Assembly (NCBI RefSeq): GCF_001317355.1
Contig: NZ_LKET01000014.1
Coordinates: forward strand, 62,001 to 126,000
Direction: 5' to 3'
DNA length: 64,000 bases
DNA from: Oxobacter pfennigii
GTDB lineage: Bacteria > Bacillota > Clostridia > Clostridiales > Oxobacteraceae
Below the pieces are notes generated by a model, which saw nothing but the letters and a program-made list of their open reading frames with translations, was not told the origin of the DNA and made no database searches. The translations under genes were made by a program, and so were the position numbers. Below, piece after piece: positions 7,307 to 16,580 of this stretch (position 1 is the stretch's first letter; each line of letters begins with the position of its first letter).

Positions 7307-9079
7307 CTACATTCTATCGGGAACTTCTATCCCTAATAAATCTAAACATGTAATTAAAACATTTTTTGTTAAACTAATAAGATTTACCCATGAATATTGT
7401 TTCTGGGGGTCCCGCTCTGAAATGATTTTATTTTCATGATAGAATTTATTGAATTCATTGGATAAATCATAAATAAATTGGCATATTTTATGGGGAGAAT
7501 AGTCCGTAAAGCTGCTTATTACGACCTCATTGAACTGAGTAAGTTTAAGCATTAAGCTGCCCTCACTTTCACTGCAAAGCAATTGTAATGATATTTCCCC
7601 TGTTTTATATTCAGGATCCATGGATAAAAATTTATTAAGTATGGACTTTATTCTGACTACCGTATATATAATATACGGCCCTGTATTTCCTTCGGAGGAG
7701 GTAAATCTATCCAAATCAAACATATAATCTTTTGATATTTGATTGGATAAATCACTGTATTTAAGGGCCGCCAATCCTACTTTTTTAGAAATTTCTTCTG
7801 CTTCTTCTTCCCGGATTCCTTTATTTTCGATGATTCTTTTATAAACTTTGTCACTGGCCTCCTTAATAAGATGCTCCAGACGCATTACTCCTCCATAGCG
7901 GGTTTTAAAAGGTTTACCGTCTTTGCCGTTCATTGTTCCAAAACCCAGGAAGATAAGCTTTGTATCTGGCGAAACGAGTTTTGTTTTTTTTGCACATCTG
8001 AAAACTTGTTCAAAATGCAATTCCTGTCTTTTATCAACGATATAAATGATCTCATCCGGCTTGTATAATTCCATTCTTTCTATAATGGTTGCCAAATCGG
8101 TTGTGCTATATAAGGTTGCCCCATCTGATTTTACCAGTATGCATGGAGGCACCTCTTTTGTATCCCTATCATCTTTTACATCCACTATGAGAGCCCCGTC
8201 GCTTATATATGCAAAACCATTGTCCTTCAAATACTCTATCATTTTAGGAATATAGGGCTGAGCATCGCTTTCTTTTTTCCATAAATCAAAATAAACATTT
8301 AAATTGGCATAGTTCTTTTTTAGATCTTTAATTGACACATTCAGAATATGCTTCCATAATGCCACATAGCCCCTATGGCCATTTTGGAACAACAGGGTTG
8401 CTTGTTTTGAATCTTCCATAAAAGCAGCATTAATTTTGGCATAATTGCTTGCTGTAGGATAAATCTCCTCAAGCTCGGTTATAGTAAAAGGAGCTTCTTC
8501 CGGATATTCACCCTTATAATCTATATTAAAATAAATTAAATCAGGACTTCGCCTTTTAAGTTCTGCTATGATCAATCCTATTTGTAACCCCCAGTCCCCT
8601 AAATGGACATCCCCTAACGTATTATACCCTAAAAACCTTCCCATTCGTTTGATGCTTTCTCCAATGACCGCCGTCCTTAAATGCCCTACATGAAGGGGCT
8701 TTGCAACATTAGGCCCGCCATAATCCACAATAATGGTTTTATTCTCCCCGATTTCTTCGCAGCCAAATTTTTTTGACTCCATCATAGTATTAAGAAAGTC
8801 AATGATAAAACTGTCATTTAAAGTTATATTAATAAATCCTGGCATAACGCATGTTACGTCTTTAAAGTCTTGATGTTCTTTTAGCGAGTTTACAATTTCA
8901 GTTGCGATGGTAAGAGGAGGCTTTTTATATTTTTTAGCAGCTGATAAGGCTCCGTTACATTGAAATTGACATAAATCAGGCCTGTCGGATAACGTAACTG
9001 ACCCATATTCCGAAGAATAGCCGCATTTTTCAAATGCAGCCTTAACTGTAACCGTAATTAATTCTGTTAATTTTTTCAT
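7307..9079 (-). CDS. argS: Arginyl-tRNA synthetase
   Basis: A class I aminoacyl-tRNA synthetase of 590 residues that charges tRNA-Arg in the cytoplasm. The N-terminal Add-1 type domain (residues 1-110) precedes the catalytic core with PNVAKPLHVGHLRTAVIG, the HIGH-box of ArgRS. The middle shows the usual VDKRQELHFEQVF and LIFLGFGTMNGKDGKPFKTR segments, and the C-terminal DALR anticodon-binding domain ends in LLGIEVPDRM. ArgRS commonly lacks a canonical KMSKS, and that is true here. Length is normal for the family. The gene is preceded by a T-box leader, so expression should rise when tRNA-Arg is uncharged. Confidence 0.97.
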   Translation of the reverse strand: MKKLTELITVTVKAAFEKCGYSSEYGSVTLSDRPDLCQFQCNGALSAAKKYKKPPLTIATEIVNSLKEHQDFKDVTCVMPGFINITLNDSFIIDFLNTMMESKKFGCEEIGENKTIIVDYGGPNVAKPLHVGHLRTAVIGESIKRMGRFLGYNTLGDVHLGDWGLQIGLIIAELKRRSPDLIYFNIDYKGEYPEEAPFTITELEEIYPTASNYAKINAAFMEDSKQATLLFQNGHRGYVALWKHILNVSIKDLKKNYANLNVYFDLWKKESDAQPYIPKMIEYLKDNGFAYISDGALIVDVKDDRDTKEVPPCILVKSDGATLYSTTDLATIIERMELYKPDEIIYIVDKRQELHFEQVFRCAKKTKLVSPDTKLIFLGFGTMNGKDGKPFKTRYGGVMRLEHLIKEASDKVYKRIIENKGIREEEAEEISKKVGLAALKYSDLSNQISKDYMFDLDRFTSSEGNTGPYIIYTVVRIKSILNKFLSMDPEYKTGEISLQLLCSESEGSLMLKLTQFNEVVISSFTDYSPHKICQFIYDLSNEFNKFYHENKIISERDPQKQYSWVNLISLTKNVLITCLDLLGIEVPDRM

Positions 9080-9175
9080 TTCTTACATCCTCCCGTATTT
9101 TACGTTAAATTTCTCTACGTCGGCTACGTTAACTACTATGTTTTAATCGCGAGTTTTCATATAAATTACTGACAA

Positions 9176-9420
9176 TAAAAAAACGCCTCTTAATATAATA
9201 AGAGACGGATATATCCGCGGTACCACTCTAGTTGATTGTATTTACAATCCACTCATGGCTTTAACGCAGCCAACGTCACACCCTGACTTATAAAGCTCAG
9301 GCAGCTCCTCCAAGTACCTTTTCTCCAAATAATATCTTGCAGGACTTTCACTCTGTTCCTGCTCGCTGTCAGAAATCTTATAAGGATACTTCACTTTTCA
9401 TAGAATTTCACTGTTTTGAA
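9176..9420 (-). promoter_or_regulatory. T-box riboswitch upstream of argS
   Basis: Read on the minus strand, this leader has the Stem I distal signs (GAAAGTCCTGC), the T-box core GAGTGGTACCGCGG (about 9227-9214) and, after it, a terminator CGTCTCTT/AAGAGGCG (9207-9184) followed by eight T. The T-box sequence can instead form the antiterminator with an uncharged tRNA acceptor end. The probable specifier is AGA in GGAGAAAAGG near the 3' side of Stem I, an arginine codon, consistent with argS downstream. The specifier choice is an inference. Confidence 0.9.
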
Positions 9421-9421
9421 T

Positions 9422-9449
9422 ATTATAATATAATAGTTTCCCGTGTCAA
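9422..9449 (-). promoter_or_regulatory. Promoter of the T-box/argS transcript
   Basis: On the minus strand TTGACA (9449-9444) and TATAAT (9427-9422) are separated by 16 bases, a near-perfect sigma-A type promoter directly before the T-box leader. Confidence 0.8.
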
Positions 9450-9558
9450 GGCTGAAATTATTTATAAAACGTCAAAATGCTTTGTATAAATTCTGTTTTA
9501 CTTTCGGTATAGGCAACCCATCATCTCTAAATTTCTGGCAAGATTAATTTTTAAATCT

Positions 9559-10011
9559 TCATATTCTTTTCTGGCTTGAGGATGGCTTCCCTTTTACCTT
9601 CACCAGCTCTAAAACGTCATTCAGATCATCCGAATCCGTAACCCTGTAATGAATCCAGCCGCCTTGTTCGCCGCAAGGATACCTGTTTTGCCACAATTCC
9701 TTTACCTTTTGCGACAGGCCCGGAAGAATTTGATTGATTTGAGGAGCACAATTATCTCCAAGTTGCAGCGTTATGGTAAATGCACCGGATTCAAAAAATG
9801 CATAGCAAAGGTGACTTGACTTATGACTATACTTATATCCCCAGCCATAATTATTTCCAAAGGGAAATTTCATTTCCCTGGATATATGGTAATTATGGTT
9901 TAAAAAATCTTCGAACTGAAGCAGTAAAGTATAGCCTTTTACCCCCATAAGCTCACTTATAAAATTCTCTGCAGGAGGATTATTTTTATCAAGCAAACGT
10001 TCATACATCAT
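9559..10011 (-). CDS. DUF3788 family protein
   Basis: A 150-residue soluble protein of the DUF3788 family, whose function is unknown. The N-terminus MMYERLLDKNNPP and the glycine/tryptophan-rich middle FGNNYGWGYKYSHKSSHLCYAFFESGAFTI fit the family plan, in which a DNA-binding-like or heme-free beta sandwich has been proposed without proof. The C-terminus is GGWIHYRVTDSDDLNDVLELVKVKGKP. Two ATG codons at 10011 and 10008 follow a GGTGA site. A second member of the family, damaged by a frameshift, is at 12806-13245, with the same end motif (LIRIEDDRYLNELIEMIKIKKKP). Confidence 0.8.
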   Translation of the reverse strand: MMYERLLDKNNPPAENFISELMGVKGYTLLLQFEDFLNHNYHISREMKFPFGNNYGWGYKYSHKSSHLCYAFFESGAFTITLQLGDNCAPQINQILPGLSQKVKELWQNRYPCGEQGGWIHYRVTDSDDLNDVLELVKVKGKPSSSQKRI

Positions 10012-10078
10012 CTTTCACCACCCAGACCCATAATCTACCTTTTGCGTAAGCACTACCGGAATAGCATTTAAATGAAGA

Positions 10079-10792
10079 TCAAACTCTGTAAAATGTTTTT
10101 TTCTTATTAATTGCCTGTTTTAAATAAAAGCAATCATTTAAATGAACTATTTGATGCCTTGTAATTGGCATTAAAATAATGCCTGCTACATCCTTTTTGC
10201 CCCAAAAATCCAGTAACCAAATAGAATCCGGCTTGTTCAATATTCCACCATAATTCAATATTTTCTCTGTATCTTTTTTCTCAATCTTACGTTTCATATC
10301 CTCATATTTTAAAGACGATAAGATTTTCTGCGTTTGCACTCCAACAGCAGTTCTATATTTTAACAGTTGCCCTATATTAATGTATTTGCTGAAATCCATT
10401 ATTTCGTCATCTGTCATTGCATTTCCTGTGTCAGTAACATTAACTTTAAGCCGTGCCAGCCAATCATTGTTTAACACTTGTTCCAATTGGTTCACTAAAA
10501 CATTAATAGTTAAATCTTCGATTCTTGTAATATGCCAAATATTCCAAGCAATAGTAACGTCTTTATCTGTCGGCATAATAGCATAATCTCTTTCCAGCAA
10601 TCCGTTCACAAACTTATCCATGACCGTTGCTTCTTTTGCGTTGCTTACTTCCGCAAAATGAACCGTTCCATGCATGGAAAGAAATAATTCCTTAGCTTCA
10701 CCGAACTTTTCTGCCTTTCTTATTATTTCTTTCAAATGTTTTTGTTTCAAATTCCATTCGGATACTATACTCACTGCTGTTCTCACTCCCAT
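10079..10792 (-). CDS. DinB-like protein
   Basis: A 237-residue protein that resembles the DinB/YfiT four-helix-bundle superfamily (metal-dependent, often thiol-transferase-like or of unknown function). The best sign is the helix with IAWNIWHITRIEDLTINVLV, where the His and Asp/Glu residues resemble the metal-binding triad, and a second His-containing segment ITRHQIVHLNDCFYLKQAI near the C-terminus. The typical family length is 150-180, so this is a long member with an insertion. An AAAGGAA site lies upstream of the ATG at 10792. The substrate is unknown. Confidence 0.65.
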   Translation of the reverse strand: MGVRTAVSIVSEWNLKQKHLKEIIRKAEKFGEAKELFLSMHGTVHFAEVSNAKEATVMDKFVNGLLERDYAIMPTDKDVTIAWNIWHITRIEDLTINVLVNQLEQVLNNDWLARLKVNVTDTGNAMTDDEIMDFSKYINIGQLLKYRTAVGVQTQKILSSLKYEDMKRKIEKKDTEKILNYGGILNKPDSIWLLDFWGKKDVAGIILMPITRHQIVHLNDCFYLKQAINKKKTFYRV

Positions 10793-10809
10793 TAATTATC
10801 GTTCCTTTA

Positions 10810-11403
10810 TTAATTTTTAATCAAATACCGCATAATGGGTCTTGTATCCGACCGGCGAACTATTTCTGTAAAACCTGCCTTTTCAAAAGCCGACATGAAC
10901 CCTGTAAATGCAAACACATCAGGCATTTTACTTTTTTTAGGTTGAACAGGATATCCCTCTACAATTAATGCTCCATTCTTCTTTGCGTATTCTATTGCAG
11001 CTTTTATTAGCTGAATGGTAATTCCCCGGCATCTATATTGTTTCGCCACAAAAAAACATACTATTGACCAGACAGGCTGATCATCTACTCTTTTTAGAAT
11101 CCGGGATCTATCCAATACCGAAAATTCATCCCGTGGGGCCACTGAACACCATCCGACAGGAAGCTTGTTTATATATGCTATAATCCCGGGAACGATACCT
11201 TTTTCTACTATCCGGTACATGGCACTCTTATTGCCTTCACCCTTTTGCTTATCAAATTCCTTACGGCGTAATCTCCACCACATGCACCAGCAACCTCCGC
11301 AAGCTCCGGTCTTGCCGAAGAGCTGTTCAAAATCTTGCCATGTTTCAAGAGTCAATGGCCTAAATGATAATTCACCATCATACAGCTTATTTTCATCTTC
11401 CAT
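10810..11403 (-). CDS. GNAT family N-acetyltransferase
   Basis: A GNAT-fold protein of about 197 residues. It has the unusual cysteine/tryptophan segment GKTGACGGCWCMWWRLRR near its N-terminus, seen in one GNAT subfamily of Firmicutes, followed by the acetyl-CoA site FVAKQYRCRGITIQLIKAAI and the final FTGFMSAFEKAGF segment. Whether the cysteines bind metal is unknown. The frame opens at 11442, but AGAGGTGA is nine bases before the ATG at 11403, which decides the start. It is 18 bases upstream of the DinB-like gene and probably co-transcribed with it. Confidence 0.8.
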   Translation of the reverse strand: MEDENKLYDGELSFRPLTLETWQDFEQLFGKTGACGGCWCMWWRLRRKEFDKQKGEGNKSAMYRIVEKGIVPGIIAYINKLPVGWCSVAPRDEFSVLDRSRILKRVDDQPVWSIVCFFVAKQYRCRGITIQLIKAAIEYAKKNGALIVEGYPVQPKKSKMPDVFAFTGFMSAFEKAGFTEIVRRSDTRPIMRYLIKN

Positions 11404-11545
11404 ATTTCTCATCACCTCTATAATTTTAATGAATTCATACAATATTTTAAATAATAGCCCATTTTAGTCTCATCATTTTCTATACCTAAAATGAAACTGT
11501 CTTTTTTTAATGAAGATACTTCCTTATAGGTTTCTGAAATCCACG

Positions 11546-11755
11546 CTAAAAATATTCTTTAAGTGGAATATGTCCGTATAAAAAATTAGCTAGTTCTTTT
11601 TCATATTTGTTTATAATTTTTATATTTATTGTATATCTCCAGCTATTTACAAATACCGCAATGGCAGCAACTGCTGCAGTTGGAAACTCTGTATTATACG
11701 AAGTTTTCAGCCTATCTGTTTCTCGCATATATTGCTGACGGGACATATTATACAC
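11546..11755 (-). CDS. Hypothetical small protein
   Basis: A frame of 69 codons overlapping the end of the glycosylase-like gene by 49 bases. The product contains TEFPTAAVAAIAVFVNSWRYTINIKI and ends FLYGHIPLKEYF, with a hydrophobic stretch in the middle. An internal ATG at 11728 would shorten the overlap. I do not recognise it. The codon composition looks protein-like, but there is no clear ribosome binding site, so confidence is low. It could be translated by coupling to the upstream gene. Confidence 0.4.
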   Translation of the reverse strand: MYNMSRQQYMRETDRLKTSYNTEFPTAAVAAIAVFVNSWRYTINIKIINKYEKELANFLYGHIPLKEYF

Positions 11756-12603
11756 TTTTCCCTACTGCGGCAAAATCCATAGTTATATGATTCTGTTAAA
11801 GAACAATAAGTATATATGCCTTTATTCACTTCCCTTAATGAATATTTCATATCTAAACTATTTATAAAGTTTATTACTTCTTCCCTATTTATTTCTTTAA
11901 TCAATTTATCAATTCCCGTAGCTTGAAAAAAATATATATTATTTACATCCAACTTAAATGACGCTGTTGTTATTCCATCTGCTTCTTTTAAATCACCTAA
12001 TATAAAATCAAACACATTTTCACCTATTCCATAAAGTTCATTCCAGGGTTTAACTTGTAATTTAAAATCCTCCCATCCTTCCTTGCTACATTCTAAGATA
12101 TAGCTTTCTAAGACATCGTTAGTTCCTTTATACTGCGAAAACTTCTTCCTTAAATAATTTGAAAAGCTTGAGTTATAATTTTCTTTTAAATAATGGGTAC
12201 AAATTAACATCTGCCAGAGTAAAGACCAAAATCTGCTACCTGGTTTACCAGCTTTAGTATTTAGAAATTCTTCAATACTTAAATAAAAAGCATTTCCAAC
12301 TTGTCCATATCTGCTTTGTTTTAAATCTGTATAAAAAGTTGATTCTAAACCACCTGCATAGTCTCTCTGATATTTTTTCTCACTTTTATAGTTACCCATA
12401 ACTGAACCAAGCCTATCAATTGTATAAATCTGACTCTTCTTTAGTAAAGGTACTAACTTAAAAAATTCAAAACCGCCTTGTTCATAACCTCGTCTAATAA
12501 TAAGTTCATCTATGTCTGCCCAGCATTCATCATATTTTCTCCATCTTGGCTCCGTAACTTGGACAACATAGGAAATTATTTTTTTTGCTTTCTTAATATC
12601 CAA
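11707..12603 (-). CDS. HhH-GPD-like protein with FeS cluster, catalytic lysine missing
   Basis: A protein of about 298 residues distantly related to the endonuclease III superfamily. The C-terminus has C-x5-C-x2-C-x5-C (CRSREKCIICPVSNIC), close to the Nth [4Fe-4S] loop but one residue short in the first gap. The presumed helix-hairpin-helix WNELYGIGENVFDFILGDL lacks the lysine used for base excision, and no clear catalytic Asp motif follows. It may bind DNA without cutting, or work on another substrate. The longest frame starts at ATG 12639, but AAGGTGG is five bases before a TTG at 12603, which I prefer. The small hypothetical gene overlaps its end. Confidence 0.55.
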   Translation of the reverse strand: MDIKKAKKIISYVVQVTEPRWRKYDECWADIDELIIRRGYEQGGFEFFKLVPLLKKSQIYTIDRLGSVMGNYKSEKKYQRDYAGGLESTFYTDLKQSRYGQVGNAFYLSIEEFLNTKAGKPGSRFWSLLWQMLICTHYLKENYNSSFSNYLRKKFSQYKGTNDVLESYILECSKEGWEDFKLQVKPWNELYGIGENVFDFILGDLKEADGITTASFKLDVNNIYFFQATGIDKLIKEINREEVINFINSLDMKYSLREVNKGIYTYCSLTESYNYGFCRSREKCIICPVSNICEKQIG

Positions 12604-12805
12604 AATACCCACCTTTTCCTTCACAATAACGTTTTGCATACATGAAGTTTCCGAGCCTTAGAGCGACAGCTCTTAGATTCAGAAATGCATTGTTAGTGGA
12701 TGTTATCACTTCATAATAATTTTTTCAAACCATTTCAGTTATTTCCTATACAATGCACTTTCTTATTACTAAAAACATAAAAGTGTGTAGTATTCTTTAT
12801 TTTAT

Positions 12806-13245
12806 TTAGACAACTTTCTTATTTGGTTTTTTCTTGATTTTTATCATTTCTATAAGTTCATTTAAATAACGATCATCTTCAATTCTTATTAATAGCCATT
12901 TCCCATCATGATATTGTTTAGTAGCATCATAGATTGAAGTTATAAAACTACTATATTCATTTTTTCTATTTTCAAATTGCTCAATTTCTTTCTTGCCATA
13001 CACGAGAACAATAGAAAAGCCATTCTTCTCAGGAAATATTGATAATAGAGTCTTCCCGTTTTTACGAAATCTTACCAGTACACCATAATTCTTTCCACCA
13101 AAATATATCTCTTTATCAAAATCATAGTTTTCTTCAACAAATTCTATTAATCTGTCAAATTGCATTACAGCAATGTCACCAATAAAATCCCGTATTTCAT
13201 CATAAGATGGCAACGGTCTTTATTATATATCCTTTCATATTCCAT
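12806..13245 (-). pseudogene. DUF3788 gene with a -1 frameshift near its start
   Basis: A second DUF3788 protein. A strong GGGAGG site precedes ATG at 13245, which opens MEYERIYNKDR, matching the start of the paralogue at 9559-10011. That frame then fails, and the family sequence resumes one base off as LPSYDEIRDFIGDIA from 13213. One T missing at the run at 13212-13213 explains the change. The rest, to 12806, is intact: FEENYDF-like N-terminal strand, FRKNGKTLLSIFPEKNGF and WLLIRIEDDRYLNEL. Restoring one base would give a normal 146-residue protein. A sequencing error is equally possible. Confidence 0.7.
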
Positions 13246-13510
13246 TTTGAATCCTCCCTCAAATTTCCAAAGATTAAAAATACAAGTCCTACTTTCCGCT
13301 ATAAGATAAATCGACCCCCAAGCCCTACCTTATCACCTTTATTGGATTTCTAATAAAATAAATTCTACTAATTTACTCCAATTCCTTCATTTGTTATATT
13401 AGTTATTGAAGTTTAATTTGCACAAAGCACGCCACTTCCATAGGAATGTCCATCAAAGTATTACATAAGTTCTATAACTTTTACCGTCTGCTGCGATTTT
13501 TCATAAAAAC
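13246..13510. other. Intergenic region with a 21-base repeated sequence
   Basis: No gene is visible here. Bases 13356-13376 are identical to 6351-6371 in front of the acetyltransferase gene, with further similarity on both sides (CTAATA before and CCTTCATT after). The rest is AT-rich and shows nothing else I can name. Confidence 0.5.
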
Positions 13511-13563
13511 AGTTAAAGATGTACCGTAACTGTATGCACTACAGCTTAAGTACATCTTTAACT
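13511..13563 (-). terminator. Terminator of the ABC importer/adaptor operon
   Basis: A perfect 14-bp inverted repeat (13511-13524 with 13550-13563, arm AGTTAAAGATGTAC) closes on a 25-base loop. On the minus strand the second arm is followed by GTTTTTATG. It lies 60 bases after the last gene of the operon. Confidence 0.75.
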
Positions 13564-13622
13564 CCTTTTTACAAACTTTCGCGACTCATTAAACTTCTGA
13601 GGTTTCCCTCATTGGCTTTTGC

Positions 13623-15134
13623 TTATTCATTTATATAAGTATTCACTCTGTCCTGTATGGTCTTTGCAGTATCTTCAGCAGTCTTCTGGCCTGCGAAAAA
13701 GGCTGCTGTCTCTTCCCGGATTATTGACAATACTTTCTGGTCGGCATTTGTATATTTTTCTGCATCAGTTAAAAGCTCCTGTATAACTTTAACATCTTCC
13801 TCGGTAATTGGTTTATTTAAATTAATAGACTGGCCATTCATGTTCATCATAATTTTTGCATTACCGTTACTACTGCTGACCTTCTTTGACATTTCAACTG
13901 CGTTCTGAGCGGATTTTTCTGATGCAGTTTTATTAACCGGCAGCCCCACTAAAGAGTTTTGTGACATCATTTCATCGGAAGCTAAGAATTTAAGGAACTC
14001 CCATGCCAGCTCTTTATTGGAAGAATTATTGCTGATTCCATATAAGGTATTGGTAGTGAAGGATAGTCCGGCACCCTCTCCCGGGTAATTGAGAAATTCC
14101 ACACCGTCACTATAAGTCTGCTTTGCCATCATCATATCCATGTAATTCCTTATGCCGCCTGCGCTGAATACTGTGTTTCCCCTTGCAGCCAGGTCGGTGA
14201 TTTTGCCCTGGGAAGTATCTGTATTCACATAACCACTATCGATCATAGACTTAGCCATATTCAAAAGGGCAACGAATTCCCTAGAATCAAAGCCGGCAGC
14301 CTTTTCATTTTTATCTACGAATTTATCATAGCTTTCCGAGACAAGTGATGACATTATAGTGCTCCCATCCATTCCTGACAGTGCATACATACCTTGAGCA
14401 CCATCTTTTTTACTGTTTTCTACAATCTCTTGTGCTGCCTGTTCAAAATCCTCCCAGCTCCATTTGCTGTCATCGATATCTATATTATATTTATCAAGCA
14501 ATGCTTTATTTGCTTCCAATACATTTAAGTTTACGCTTAACGGCAAACCATAGAGGTTTCCATTATACTTCATGGCATCAAGGATATTTGCATAGTATTT
14601 ACCCATATCGAAACTTTCATCAGACTGAATCATATCGCTCAAGTTTACAAGCATATTCTTATCAATATAATTTTCGTAGGGCAGAGGGCTTAATAACATA
14701 ATGTCGGTCCCATTTCCGGACATAAGCTGGGTATTCATGGCGCTGACATATTTTTCAACATCTTCAGGCTTTTCACCTACCCTGATGCTGGTATTTTTTC
14801 CGTCACTTGCCGGCAAAGGGTTGGACGTATATTCTTTCACATCGATGGTCACACCGGGATGCTGTTCTTCAAACAGCTTTACTGCTGTGTCCAGATACAT
14901 ATCTTTCGTCATCACTGAAACTGTTAAAGTGTTATTGCCTGAGCTGGTCTCTTTACTGTTGTTATTTGCAGTACTACCGCATGCCGTTATGGCTGACGAT
15001 GTAAATACTGCCAAAACCAGGCAGGTAATCCTTTTTAAAATTTTTTTACTTAATGAAAGGTGACACACCTCCACTTTCAGGCTTGATTTTGGGTTGGGAG
15101 GTATGTCCCCAACTAATAAATTATTTTTTAGCAT
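13623..15134 (-). CDS. Extracellular solute-binding lipoprotein (sugar ABC transporter family 1)
   Basis: A binding lipoprotein of about 503 residues. After a long hydrophilic N-terminus comes the signal segment ILKRITCLVLAVFTSSAITACGS, with a lipobox ending in Cys. The mature part is a type 1 extracellular solute-binding protein (MsmE/UgpB-like), with VMTKDMYLDTAVKLFEEQHPGV at its start and NSSNKELAWEFLKFLAS near its end. The start at 15134 is set by AAAGGAG nine bases upstream; this leaves about 34 residues before the signal core, which is unusual. It is the last gene of a five-gene operon and should bind the importer's substrate, probably an oligosaccharide. Confidence 0.85.
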   Translation of the reverse strand: MLKNNLLVGDIPPNPKSSLKVEVCHLSLSKKILKRITCLVLAVFTSSAITACGSTANNNSKETSSGNNTLTVSVMTKDMYLDTAVKLFEEQHPGVTIDVKEYTSNPLPASDGKNTSIRVGEKPEDVEKYVSAMNTQLMSGNGTDIMLLSPLPYENYIDKNMLVNLSDMIQSDESFDMGKYYANILDAMKYNGNLYGLPLSVNLNVLEANKALLDKYNIDIDDSKWSWEDFEQAAQEIVENSKKDGAQGMYALSGMDGSTIMSSLVSESYDKFVDKNEKAAGFDSREFVALLNMAKSMIDSGYVNTDTSQGKITDLAARGNTVFSAGGIRNYMDMMMAKQTYSDGVEFLNYPGEGAGLSFTTNTLYGISNNSSNKELAWEFLKFLASDEMMSQNSLVGLPVNKTASEKSAQNAVEMSKKVSSSNGNAKIMMNMNGQSINLNKPITEEDVKVIQELLTDAEKYTNADQKVLSIIREETAAFFAGQKTAEDTAKTIQDRVNTYINE

Positions 15135-15161
15135 TTTTGGTAACACTCCTTTTATAGTTTT

Positions 15162-16550
15162 TTATATTTTTATTGTCCTATTTTGAGTATGTGCAGCTGC
15201 ACGGTATATTGAGAGGAATATGAATGCCAGCACAACGGACACTCCTTTTATATCAACAGCTACCGGCATTTTGAATATGAGTAAAATCAATACACCTAAT
15301 ATAATTGAAGAAATTAAACACAGGCAGCTATACAGCAAAAGTTTAATGCAATTCTCTTCTTTAAGTTCCAACAGTTTAAGCCCCAGATAGTACAGGGGAA
15401 AACCTATAAGAAGTCCAATGCATGCATTCCAGTTCTGCATTATATTCAGTACATTCATCTTCATTTCTGTGTATGTTGGGACATATCCGGCATTTTGAAC
15501 TTTTGTCTGTGCCAAGCTCTTAAAAAGGCCGGAGAAAAAATCAATGTCTATAAGCTCATTGGGCACATACTCCGCTGGAATATAAAGGCTGAATTTGATG
15601 TTGTCCCACAGAAGGTAAATGAATACAAATATCACTACCATTTCCAGCATAGTCATGGTTATCATTAGGCATTTCAGCTTTAAAACATCGCTAAAATAGT
15701 CTTCTTTAAGCCCGGATTTTATAATGCTGTATATATCAACAGCTCTTTTTTTAATCAGGTAAAGCAGCATTATGATTGCTGACATACCGGCCATAAAAAT
15801 GCACAGCCTTGTTTTCTGCGACACCAGTATATTTTCAAGGTTATAATCTATTATTTTATAATCTAAAGCATTTTTTCCTATGGAACCAAGGGCTTCTTTA
15901 GCTTTACTTATATTTTGTCCGGTTATATTCCCACCGGCTTTAACCTCGAAGGAAGTTATTTCTGAATTTTCATCATATATAAGCATTTGTTCCACAGGTA
16001 TATAAATATTTCCCAGTCCGCTGTCTGTAATGGCCTGCACAATGGACTCATCCCCTTTTATAACTCCGATTATTTTAAACTCCTGCCCATAGAGCTCTAT
16101 GGGCATCCCAACAACATTGTCATTGTTAAATAACTTCTCTGCCAGGTTTTCATCCACCACGGCGACTTTTTCATCCTTATTGCCTTCTGTTATAAAACTT
16201 CCCGACTTAAACTCTATTTGATGAAACATGCCGTATTTATAATTGACACCGTATACTTCAGCTTCGGTCCGGCTGTCTTTATATGAAACTGCAGACTTTT
16301 CTGCTGAAGAATAGGCCATATCAGTATCTTTAAAAGAAAACTCCTGCATGTGTCTTATGTCATCCATGGTAAAAGCGCTTCTTTCCTGTGATGCTGAACC
16401 TTTTAGCACATTTACCGAGACTTTATTGGTTTTATATACCCCATTAGTTTCACTATATTTTGATGTTATGGACCACCCAAATAAAGAATTAAAAATCAGT
16501 ATGAATATACCGGCAGCCAGTATAAAATAGGCAGGTTTAAATGCTTTCAA
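15162..16550 (-). CDS. MacB-like periplasmic-core membrane protein
   Basis: A membrane protein of about 462 residues. One transmembrane helix at the N-terminus is followed by a large extracellular domain that resembles the MacB periplasmic core: EKVAVVDENLAEKLF, FKIIGVIKGDE and NIYIPVEQML. Several transmembrane helices then fill the C-terminal half. It has no ATP-binding domain and its C-terminal helices are not a clear FtsX copy. A GTG at 16568 opens the frame, but AGAGGTGA before the TTG at 16550 suggests that start. Together with the adaptor gene just upstream it looks like an export-type module placed inside an import operon. Function unknown. Confidence 0.7.
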   Translation of the reverse strand: MKAFKPAYFILAAGIFILIFNSLFGWSITSKYSETNGVYKTNKVSVNVLKGSASQERSAFTMDDIRHMQEFSFKDTDMAYSSAEKSAVSYKDSRTEAEVYGVNYKYGMFHQIEFKSGSFITEGNKDEKVAVVDENLAEKLFNNDNVVGMPIELYGQEFKIIGVIKGDESIVQAITDSGLGNIYIPVEQMLIYDENSEITSFEVKAGGNITGQNISKAKEALGSIGKNALDYKIIDYNLENILVSQKTRLCIFMAGMSAIIMLLYLIKKRAVDIYSIIKSGLKEDYFSDVLKLKCLMITMTMLEMVVIFVFIYLLWDNIKFSLYIPAEYVPNELIDIDFFSGLFKSLAQTKVQNAGYVPTYTEMKMNVLNIMQNWNACIGLLIGFPLYYLGLKLLELKEENCIKLLLYSCLCLISSIILGVLILLIFKMPVAVDIKGVSVVLAFIFLSIYRAAAHTQNRTIKI

Positions 16551-16580
16551 TTTTTCACCTCTTTTCACATCAGGTACAAT

